This document shows, in pieces, positions 57,041 to 64,000 of a DNA stretch of 64,000 nt. The DNA comes from Chloroflexota bacterium (GTDB lineage: Bacteria; Chloroflexota; Anaerolineae; UBA4142), in contig JACRMI010000025.1 of NCBI GenBank assembly GCA_016215025.1, positions 1-64,000 of the forward strand. Direction: 5' to 3'. The notes beneath the pieces were generated by a model, which had not been told where the DNA came from, ran no database searches, and worked only from the letters and a program-made list of their open reading frames with translations. The number at the start of each line of letters is the position of its first letter. The first letter of the stretch is position 1. The translations under genes and the position numbers were made by a program.

Positions 57041-57424
57041 ATGGACACCATCTCAAACGAGCAGCTTTACTCAGAAATAACCAATATCAAAAAAGAACTG
57101 GAACAAATCCGCGAGACGGTAGCGCAGTATCAGATTGTCAAGCCTGCGCATCCGTATATCGTCAAGATGCCTGGCTATCAAGGCGGCGAACCAATGGTAT
57201 CCAGTGCGCATGTGACCGTGCGAACTATCGTTGAGCAAAGGCGGATAGGCACAACACCTGAAGAATTCATCGAGGGACATCCACCGATGACGCTTGCTGA
57301 ATATTATGACGCGCTCAGTTACTATTACGATCATACAGAAGAGATTGAGCAGATCATTGCAGAGAATAATGCCGCGCTTGAACGTGTGAAAGAACTATCA
57401 AAACGGCTCGCCAAGAAATCCTAA
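57041..57424 (+). CDS. DUF433-like protein (putative antitoxin partner)
   Basis: HPYIVKMPGYQGGEPMVSSAHVTVRTIVEQRRIGTTPEEFIEGHPPMTLAEYYDALSYYYDH; RBS gagg; followed by a DUF5615-like ORF. Confidence 0.75.
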   Translation: MDTISNEQLYSEITNIKKELEQIRETVAQYQIVKPAHPYIVKMPGYQGGEPMVSSAHVTVRTIVEQRRIGTTPEEFIEGHPPMTLAEYYDALSYYYDHTEEIEQIIAENNAALERVKELSKRLAKKS

Positions 57425-57449
57425 AGCGGTTTTATCGATACTGAATCGG

Positions 57450-57836
57450 TTGCTGACCATGCTTCTTAAAGAGACACGGTTGTTTATCGCATTATTCACA
57501 GATGCTGATGTTGGTAAAGAGTTGGCAAAACAATTGCGAAAGCGTGGTTACGATGCAATATCTGCTCTTGAGACAGGAAGGTATAAACCATCAGACGAAG
57601 AGCAATGGGATTATGCAATTTCTGAACAACGCACGATCCTTACATTCAATACCAGAGACTTTGAACCATTGTTCAAAAAATACTGAGATGCTGGCAAGGA
57701 ACACTACGGTGTCATCGTCTCTGATCAACTTCCAATCGGAGAACTCCTGCGACGCACCATCAAATTGCTCAACTCGGTGACGGCAGACGAGATGAGAAAC
57801 AATATCAAGTATCTTGGCGAATTTGCCGAGAGATGA
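57450..57836 (+). pseudogene. DUF5615 (PIN-like) toxin interrupted by an in-frame TGA at 57684-57686
   Basis: ...ILTFNTRDFEPLFKKY*DAGKEHYGVIVSDQLPIGELLRRTIKLLNSVTADEMRNNIKYLGEFAER*: same-frame continuation has the conserved family C-terminal part. Confidence 0.8.
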
Positions 57837-57844
57837 CTTGAAAC

Positions 57845-57898
57845 AGAGACCTTCCAGGTTTCCTCGGCTCCTTCGGAGCTGCAGAACCTGGAAGGCCT
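57845..57898. repeat. Family B-like palindromic repeat (ccttccaggtttcctcggctccttcggagctgcagaacctggaagg)
   Basis: Outer CCTTCCAGGTT/AACCTGGAAGG with inner ggctcc/ggagct, same nested layout as 34778-34829. Confidence 0.8.
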
Positions 57899-57984
57899 TG
57901 CATTTTAGCCAACTCGGTTTACCGAGTCTTCATTTCTACTAACCGCGCGTTTTCAATGTGGGGCGATTATTATGTTTCCCAAGA

Positions 57985-58248
57985 TCATGGCAAGATTTCA
58001 ACAATCAGGGTATCACTGAATCCTGACATCCCGCATGGATAAGCTGTTCTTCTACAGTTAGGATCATCGTAGACTTCGATCTTGGTTTTTCCAGTAGAGC
58101 GTGGTGACCACGACCATGCCCAATCATCTATTGAAGGTTGCTTCGGATTGATAGATAAATCAAGCTTTAGAAATTCAGAATCAAAGGTGATTTGCCATTC
58201 ATATTCATAACGTGTGGCTGGCGTTTGACCAAAACGCCATTCTCGCAT
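57985..58248 (-). CDS. Hypothetical, probably a truncated secreted-domain fragment
   Basis: MREWRFGQTPATRYEYEWQITFDSEFLKLDLSINPKQPSIDDWAWSWSPRSTGKTKIEVYDDPNC...: composition looks coding, no signal peptide, abuts the ffh start. Confidence 0.4.
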   Translation of the reverse strand: MREWRFGQTPATRYEYEWQITFDSEFLKLDLSINPKQPSIDDWAWSWSPRSTGKTKIEVYDDPNCRRTAYPCGMSGFSDTLIVEILP

Positions 58249-58262
58249 AAAATAGCGCCATT

Positions 58263-59591
58263 GTGTTTGATAGCTTATCTGAGAAACTAAACGCGGTTTT
58301 CAAAAAACTGAGCGGCAAGGGCAAATTGTCCGAAGCCGACGTGGATGCGGCTTTACGTGAGGTCCGCCTTGCGCTACTGGAGGCGGATGTTAATTTCAAA
58401 GTCGTCAAAGACTTTTTGACTCGCGTCCGCGAACGAGCTATCGGCGAAGAAGTCATGCGCTCGCTGTCACCCGCGCAGACCGTCATCAAAATCGTCAACG
58501 AAGAACTCATCAAGACGCTCGGCGAGCCAGCCAAGATCGATTTGTCCGGTGAGCCGCCGCATGTCGTTATGCTCATTGGTCTGCAAGGGGCGGGCAAGAC
58601 GACCACTGCTGCGAAACTTGCGCTGCAATTACGCAAGCATCAGCAAAAGCCGTTGCTCGTCGCAGCGGACACGCGCCGACCTGCCGCGATTCAACAATTA
58701 CAAACCCTCGGCACGCAACTGGATATTCCGGTTCACGCCGAAGCAACTACGGTTCCACCGCCGACTATCTGCGGAAACGCCGTCAAGCGCGCCAGCGATG
58801 GCGCGTACAGCGTCGTCTTGCTTGACACGGCGGGTCGTCTGCACATTGACGACGAACTTATGCACGAACTCGAAGAGGTCAAGTCAAAAGCAAAACCGCA
58901 AGAAATTCTGCTTGTGGTTGATGCGATGACCGGGCAAGAGGCAGTGCGCGTTGCCGATGAATTTCACAAGCGCGTCGGATTGACTGGGCTAATCCTCACC
59001 AAAGTCGATGGCGATGCGCGCGGCGGCGCTGCACTTTCGGTACGATCAGTGACCGGTGTGCCGATCAAGTATCTCGCAGTCGGCGAAAAGCTTGACCAAC
59101 TCGAACAATTCTTTCCGGATCGATTAGCTTCACGCATCCTGGGTATGGGCGACGTCCTCACGCTCATCGAAAAGGCGCAGGAGAATTTTGATCAAGAGAA
59201 AGCGCAAAAGGCGGCGGAAAAACTTCTCAGCGCGAAATTCACGTTCGAAGATTTTCTCGAACAATTGCAAGCGATCAAAAAGATGGGACCGCTGTCGCAA
59301 TTGTTGGGAATGGTGCCGGGTCTGAGTCAGGTCACCAAGGACATGTCGCCCGATGTGACTGACAAACAGATGAAGCGCATCGAAGCGATCATCAACTCGA
59401 TGACGCACGAAGAGCGCGTAAACCCGGATGTCCTCAACGGCTCGCGCCGCAAGCGTATCGCCACGGGAAGTGGCACGACCGTCCAAGAAGTCAATCAATT
59501 AATGAGTCAATTCAAACAAATGCAGCGCATGATGCAGCAATTAAAGAGCGGCAAAATGCGAGGCATGTTCCCGGGATTTCCGGGGCTTTAA
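58263..59591 (+). CDS. ffh: Signal recognition particle protein Ffh
   Basis: MFDSLSEKLNAVFKKLSGKGKLSEADVDAALREVRLALLEADVNFKVVKDF; MLIGLQGAGKTTTAAKLA; DTAGRLHIDDELMHEL; C-terminal M-domain. Confidence 0.97.
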   Translation: MFDSLSEKLNAVFKKLSGKGKLSEADVDAALREVRLALLEADVNFKVVKDFLTRVRERAIGEEVMRSLSPAQTVIKIVNEELIKTLGEPAKIDLSGEPPHVVMLIGLQGAGKTTTAAKLALQLRKHQQKPLLVAADTRRPAAIQQLQTLGTQLDIPVHAEATTVPPPTICGNAVKRASDGAYSVVLLDTAGRLHIDDELMHELEEVKSKAKPQEILLVVDAMTGQEAVRVADEFHKRVGLTGLILTKVDGDARGGAALSVRSVTGVPIKYLAVGEKLDQLEQFFPDRLASRILGMGDVLTLIEKAQENFDQEKAQKAAEKLLSAKFTFEDFLEQLQAIKKMGPLSQLLGMVPGLSQVTKDMSPDVTDKQMKRIEAIINSMTHEERVNPDVLNGSRRKRIATGSGTTVQEVNQLMSQFKQMQRMMQQLKSGKMRGMFPGFPGL

Positions 59592-59695
59592 TTATCAAGT
59601 TCTTCTGAGTTCCTTTATTTCCTCTAGTTCCTTCATGCAAGGGAACTGAAGGAACTGAGGGAACTCTGTGGAACCAATGAACACAAGGAGTTCAC

Positions 59696-60025
59696 GTGTC
59701 TGTCAAAATTCGTCTTTCCCGTTTCGGCTCCAAGAAGCAACCCACGTACCGCGTCGTCGTTGCGGAAGAACGCAGCAAACGCGATGGTCGTATCGTGGAA
59801 AAGATCGGTTACTACGATCCACGCCACGAGCCATCCACCGTCGTTCTAAACGAAGAACGCACCAAGTACTGGCTTGGCGTTGGCGCGCGTCCAACCGAAG
59901 CGATGGGTCCGCTCTTGAAGCAAGCCGGCATCAGCGACAAGTACGTCAAGCAACATGCCGCGCGCAAGTCCAAATCCGCTGCTAAAGAAGAAGGCGAGAA
60001 AAAGCCGGAAGCCCCTGTGGCCTAG
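59696..60025 (+). CDS. rpsP: 30S ribosomal protein S16
   Basis: MSVKIRLSRFGSKKQPTYRVVVAEERSKRDGRIVEKIGYYDPRHEP. Confidence 0.97.
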   Translation: MSVKIRLSRFGSKKQPTYRVVVAEERSKRDGRIVEKIGYYDPRHEPSTVVLNEERTKYWLGVGARPTEAMGPLLKQAGISDKYVKQHAARKSKSAAKEEGEKKPEAPVA

Positions 60026-60112
60026 TCCGATAGTGCAATAGTGCGATAGTTGTTTTCATGCGACACAACTATCGCACTAACGAACTATCTCACTATTGCA
60101 CTTGGAGAACTC

Positions 60113-60346
60113 ATGGATCTCAAAGGTCTCGTCGAATATATTGCTCAAGCGCTTGTAGAAAATCCCAACCAGGTCCAAGTCGATGTCGTCGAAAGCGCGA
60201 GTGCGATCACGTTAGAATTGCACGTCGCGCAGGATGACATGGGACGCGTGATCGGTAAGAGTGGACGGATTGCGAATGCGATTCGGACGCTTGTTCGCGT
60301 GGCAGCTATGCGCGAAGGCAAGCGCGTCAATCTGGAAATTGTGTAA
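60113..60346 (+). CDS. khpA: KH domain RNA-binding protein
   Basis: MDLKGLVEYIAQALVENPNQVQVDVVESASAITLELHVAQDDMGRVIGKSGRIANAIRTLVRVAA. Confidence 0.95.
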   Translation: MDLKGLVEYIAQALVENPNQVQVDVVESASAITLELHVAQDDMGRVIGKSGRIANAIRTLVRVAAMREGKRVNLEIV

Positions 60347-60354
60347 CCGTCTTC

Positions 60355-60422
60355 GTCATTCCGAGCGAAGCGAAGAATCTAGTTCGTCATAGAACGAGAC
60401 CCTTCGCTTCGCTCAGGGTGAC
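60355..60422. repeat. Short palindromic repeat, family A
   Basis: gtcattccgagcgaagcgaagaatct...acccttcgcttcgctcagggtgac. Confidence 0.85.
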
Positions 60423-60433
60423 ATTTTAATTTT

Positions 60434-60937
60434 ATGGATAAACCTCGCTATCTTATCATCGCCCGCGTATTAAAACCCTGGGGTGTGCGCGGCGAAATCA
60501 AATGCGAAATCCTCACCGAATTTCCTGATCGTTTCGCGTCGCTCCAGACAGTCTATGTGGGAGATGACGCGAAATCTTTTTCGGTCGAACACTCGCATCT
60601 GCACAGTGGCTCGGTGTTGCTCAAGCTCAAAGGCATCGACACGCCGGAGGTTGCCGCGAAACTGCGCGATGAACTGGTTCACGTTGCGGTGGAAGATGCA
60701 GTCGAGTTGCCACAAGGCAAGGTATATCTTTATCAACTGATCGGTATGAAGGTGCGAACGGTGGAAGGACAGCCGCTCGGTCAAATCACCGAAGTTCTCG
60801 ACACCGGCGCGAATGATGTCTATGTCGTCAAGGACGATGCGCGCGAAATACTTTTACCCGCCATACCGGATGTCATCCAAGAAATAAATCTTGAAACCGG
60901 CGAAATGGTTATCAAGTTGATGGAAGGTCTGACGTAG
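60434..60937 (+). CDS. rimM: Ribosome maturation factor RimM
   Basis: YLIIARVLKPWGVRGEIKCEILTEFPDRF; LIGMKVRTVEGQPLGQITEVLDTGANDVYVVKDDAREILLPAIPDVI. Confidence 0.95.
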   Translation: MDKPRYLIIARVLKPWGVRGEIKCEILTEFPDRFASLQTVYVGDDAKSFSVEHSHLHSGSVLLKLKGIDTPEVAAKLRDELVHVAVEDAVELPQGKVYLYQLIGMKVRTVEGQPLGQITEVLDTGANDVYVVKDDAREILLPAIPDVIQEINLETGEMVIKLMEGLT

Positions 60938-60976
60938 AGCGCACGATGGTGCGCTCTAAATTATTACGAGGCAGAC

Positions 60977-61312
60977 ATGATCAGCAAAGCGAACGCAGAA
61001 CATTACACCTGGGGAAACAATTGCGATGGTTGGCGGCTCGTGAATCGAATGGACTTGAGCGTGATTCACGAATGTATGCCGCCTGGGACAAGCGAGGTGC
61101 GCCATTACCATCAGACCGCGCGCCAATTCTTTTTCGTCTTGTCCGGCGTTGCAACTTTGGAGATCGACGGCCAGCGCGAGTTGCTTCATGCGCAGCAAGG
61201 GGTAGAGGTTGCGCCGAGCGTACCACATCAGATGATGAATGAATCAGAGAACGCAACGGAGTTTATCGTCATCTCTCATCCAACGACGCAAGGTGACCGT
61301 GTGAACGCCTAG
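60977..61312 (+). CDS. Cupin domain protein
   Basis: VIHECMPPGTSEVRHYHQTARQFFFVLSGVATLEIDGQRELLHAQQGVEVAPSVPHQMMN. Confidence 0.92.
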   Translation: MISKANAEHYTWGNNCDGWRLVNRMDLSVIHECMPPGTSEVRHYHQTARQFFFVLSGVATLEIDGQRELLHAQQGVEVAPSVPHQMMNESENATEFIVISHPTTQGDRVNA

Positions 61313-61516
61313 GGGCCGATAAAGTCGGAATCAGGCGATTGAAATCGCAGCAACAACGTCACCAAGTCTGCCTTCGCAGACTCGCGAAGCGTCTAATCCG
61401 CATAGGCGGATTTCGTGACGCGAAGTGGTTGCCGCGAATTTATTCGCCGTTTTACCTTGACAATCCCTAGTCAACGTGGTATCTTTCCACCAGATTACCA
61501 CAGGAGTCACATCGCG

Positions 61517-62650
61517 GTGACTGACACGCGTTACTGGATCGCCTTTAATCTAGTCCCGCATATTGGTCCTGCCAAAACGCAACGTCTCCTCGACCGTTTT
61601 GGCGATCTCAAGGCGGCGTGGCATGCCAGCCATTTTGAACTTGCAACGGCTGGATTAGACAAACGCGCCTACGATAGTTTGTTGGAAACCCGCCAGAAAA
61701 TCAATCTCGATGTCGAGTTGGAAAAAATTGCCCGTGCGGGTGTGCGCGTGGTGACTCTGGATGCCCCCACTTATCCGCGCCTCCTCAAAAACATCTCCAA
61801 TCCTCCCTGTGTGCTGTACGTTAAAGGTGATATCATCTCCGATGACGAATGGGCAGTTGCTGTGGTTGGCACACGCCGCGCAAGCGTTTACGGCAAAGAA
61901 GTGACGCACCGCATCGTCACCGATCTAGCGCGCAATCACGTGACGATTGTGAGCGGACTCGCGCGCGGAATCGATGCCGAAGCGCACCGGGCAGCGCTTG
62001 AAGCGCACGGACGGACCATCGCCGTGCTAGGTTCAGGTGTCGATGTAATTTATCCCCCCGAGCATAAAGCGCTTGCCGAAGACATTCTCAAACACGGCGC
62101 GCTCATTAGCGAATATCCACTTGGCACAAAACCCGAAGCCGGAAATTTTCCGCCGCGAAATCGAATCATCAGTGGTTTATCGCTGGGGACGCTCATCGTC
62201 GAAGGCGACGAAAGCACCGGCGCGCGCATCACGATCGAAGATGCGTTGGAGCAGGGACGTGAGACATTCGCGGTGCCGGGGAATATTTATCATCGCGAAT
62301 CGCGCGGCACGAACAAGATGATTCAGCGCGGCGAGGTCAAACTTGTCACATGTGCGCTGGATATTTTAGAAGAACTCAATCTGACGATGGTTGAAGCACA
62401 GCAGCAAGTGCAGGCGGTCTTGCCCGAAAACGAAACTGAATCAACCTTACTGAAAATTCTTTCCACCGAGCCGATTCATATCGATGAGCTAGGACGTCAG
62501 ACAGCGATACCTATTTCGATGGTGTCGAGTACGTTGACGATGATGGAACTCAAGGGCTTGGTTCGCCAAGTTGGCGGCATGAAGTACGTAATGGCACGAG
62601 AGAACGAAGAAAAGTACAAAACAATGCCAAATGAGCAAATGAACAAATGA
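61517..62650 (+). CDS. dprA: DNA-processing protein DprA
   Basis: YWIAFNLVPHIGPAKTQRLLDRFGD; AVVGTRRASVYGKEV; IVSGLARGIDAEAHRAAL; FPPRNRIISGLSLGTLIVEGDESTGARITIEDALEQGRETFAVPGN. GTG start likely at 61517. Confidence 0.95.
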   Translation: MTDTRYWIAFNLVPHIGPAKTQRLLDRFGDLKAAWHASHFELATAGLDKRAYDSLLETRQKINLDVELEKIARAGVRVVTLDAPTYPRLLKNISNPPCVLYVKGDIISDDEWAVAVVGTRRASVYGKEVTHRIVTDLARNHVTIVSGLARGIDAEAHRAALEAHGRTIAVLGSGVDVIYPPEHKALAEDILKHGALISEYPLGTKPEAGNFPPRNRIISGLSLGTLIVEGDESTGARITIEDALEQGRETFAVPGNIYHRESRGTNKMIQRGEVKLVTCALDILEELNLTMVEAQQQVQAVLPENETESTLLKILSTEPIHIDELGRQTAIPISMVSSTLTMMELKGLVRQVGGMKYVMARENEEKYKTMPNEQMNK

Positions 62651-62695
62651 CAAATGGCTCAGAGGCAATCTCTAATTTCCAACCAGGAACTAGCA

Positions 62696-63790
62696 ATGCC
62701 ACAAAACAAAAAAACAAATTCCATTTACGCACTAATTCTTGCAGGCGGCACCGGTACGCGCCTCTGGCCCCGGAGTCGCAAGATGCGCCCAAAGCAGTTG
62801 CTGCCGCTGATTTCATCACGTACGATGTTGCAAGAGACCGTGGATCGCATTTTGCCGCTTATTCATGCCGATCATGTTTTCATTGTGACAAATGCAGGGT
62901 ACACGAAAGAAACCCGCCAGCAATTGCCCAACGTGCCACCTGAAAATGTTATCGGCGAGATTGAAGGACATGGAACTGCGCCGTCGATTGGTCTGGGCGG
63001 GCTGTACATCGACAAGCTGGATCCGGATGCGATAATGATTTCGCTTCATGCGGATCACTTTATCGCGCATCCCGCCGATTTTCGCAGAGCGTTGGCGAAC
63101 GCAGCTCAAGTCGCGCGCGAAGGTTATCTCGTCACGCTGGGTATCAAACCGAGTCATCCCGAAACTGGCTATGGTTACATCCATCGTGGCGAACTGGTTG
63201 AGCAAGCGGGTGATCAACCCGTCTATCGGGTAGCGCAATTTCTGGAAAAACCCGACGCGGCAACCGCGGCGCGTTTTGTCGAAAGTGGTGAGTATTATTG
63301 GAACAGCGGCATCTTTGCGTGGAAGCTGACTACCTTGTGGGAAGAGTACGATCATTACCAATCCAAGTTATGCGCGCAATTGCGTACAATTGCCAAGGAC
63401 CTGGGCACGCGCAAAGAGAAATCGACGCTCAAGCGAGTTTGGGACAAGATCGCGAACGAAACGATTGACGTCGGCATCATGGAAAAATCGCAACGCGTCG
63501 TGACATTACCTATCGACGTGGGCTGGAGCGATGTTGGTTCCTGGGCAACGCTGCTCGATTTGTTGCCGGCGAATCGGGAGAACAATGTGGTCGTCGGTGA
63601 ACACATCGGTGTCGATACAACTTCGACGTTGGTCTACAGTCCGAATCGTCTAATCGCAACAGTTGGCTTGAGAGACATGATCGTGGTCGATGCAGGCGAT
63701 GCGATTTTGGTGTGCCCCAAAGATCGGGCGCAACAAGTCAAGCACTTGGTCGATGCGTTGAAAAAGAACAACAAACACAAGTACTTGTAA
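62696..63790 (+). CDS. manC: Mannose-1-phosphate guanylyltransferase
   Basis: YALILAGGTGTRLWPRSRKMRPKQLLPL; GYGYIHRGELVE; VAQFLEKPDAATAARFVESGEYYWNSGIFAWK; DVGWSDVGSW. Confidence 0.93.
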   Translation: MPQNKKTNSIYALILAGGTGTRLWPRSRKMRPKQLLPLISSRTMLQETVDRILPLIHADHVFIVTNAGYTKETRQQLPNVPPENVIGEIEGHGTAPSIGLGGLYIDKLDPDAIMISLHADHFIAHPADFRRALANAAQVAREGYLVTLGIKPSHPETGYGYIHRGELVEQAGDQPVYRVAQFLEKPDAATAARFVESGEYYWNSGIFAWKLTTLWEEYDHYQSKLCAQLRTIAKDLGTRKEKSTLKRVWDKIANETIDVGIMEKSQRVVTLPIDVGWSDVGSWATLLDLLPANRENNVVVGEHIGVDTTSTLVYSPNRLIATVGLRDMIVVDAGDAILVCPKDRAQQVKHLVDALKKNNKHKYL

Positions 63791-63832
63791 GCGTTTGAAA
63801 GATCGTCACCCGAAAAGGCATTAGGAAAAGTA

Positions 63833-63858
63833 GGATGTTCAGCGTTCGCTGAACATCC
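63833..63858. repeat. Palindrome ggatgttcagcgttcgctgaacatcc
   Basis: Near-perfect inverted repeat between manC and the next ORF. Confidence 0.7.
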
Positions 63859-63878
63859 GCTAATTTTGAGGGAATGCG

Positions 63879-64000
63879 ATGGCGGATATACAACTCAACC
63901 CGGAGAAAATTCTGGGGCATGAATTTGAATATGCTCAAGCGACCGCTGAGCAAGCGCAAGATGATCGCACGGCGATCATGAATCTGTATTTGCTACTCGT
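63879..64000 (+). CDS. Partial hypothetical CDS running off the window
   Basis: MADIQLNPEKILGHEFEYAQATAEQAQDDRTAIMNLYLLL...; RBS-like gagggaa upstream. Confidence 0.55.
   Translation, partial: MADIQLNPEKILGHEFEYAQATAEQAQDDRTAIMNLYLLL

Noticed and set aside
57450-57836. TGA = Trp recoding in the organism
   Set aside because: TGA is used as a normal stop for many genes here (e.g. the DppC-like permease at 47324, galU region), so a single-gene mutation is simpler.
61310-61440. Possible tRNA or small RNA between the cupin gene and dprA (hairpins around cgcagactcgcgaagcgtctaatccgcataggcggatttcg)
   Set aside because: No cloverleaf with T-loop GTTCRA could be built; palindromes look like another repeat word.

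Overview
The window is 64 kb of a GC-moderate bacterial chromosome. Gene content and layout suggest Chloroflexota/Anaerolineae, but that is inference. It holds about 45 credible protein genes, mostly housekeeping and metabolic: uvrC, galU, pepF, coaX-like, rlmI-like, mutM, anmK, dus, pyrG, ffh-rpsP-khpA-rimM, dprA, a manC-like gene and a peptide ABC transporter. No convincing rRNA, tRNA, CRISPR array, prophage or transposase was found by eye. Main points of interest: (1) a four-gene minus-strand operon (24.4-28.5 kb) with a near-consensus sigma70 promoter. Its products have unrelated N-terminal parts (two GH-A-like hydrolases, an Amidase_2, an Ig-like domain), share a nearly identical ~72-aa C-terminal module (...MPINTDGALYKFAE..NLGYPQTDEFEF...YVGQVYNLGIVFVKKGDWGN...) and lack obvious signal peptides. 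(2) A c-di-GMP-I (GEMM) riboswitch-like leader before a small secreted protein gene (~44.56-44.65 kb). (3) A high density of short palindromic repeats of several unrelated families, some inserted in frame inside conserved genes (a PEP-utilizing enzyme, pepF, rlmI-like, uvrC, the dus N-terminus), like Rickettsia palindromic elements. (4) A tight four-gene cluster with a class III cyclase-ATPase-TPR, a cNMP-binding patatin and a GAF histidine kinase. (5) A terminator-like hairpin in the leader of an RRM/Gly-rich RNA-binding protein gene. (6) A DUF5615-like toxin ORF with an in-frame TGA that probably replaces a Trp codon. (7) A galU + plant-like glucuronokinase pair. All calls were made by reading sequence and the supplied ORFs, with no database search.
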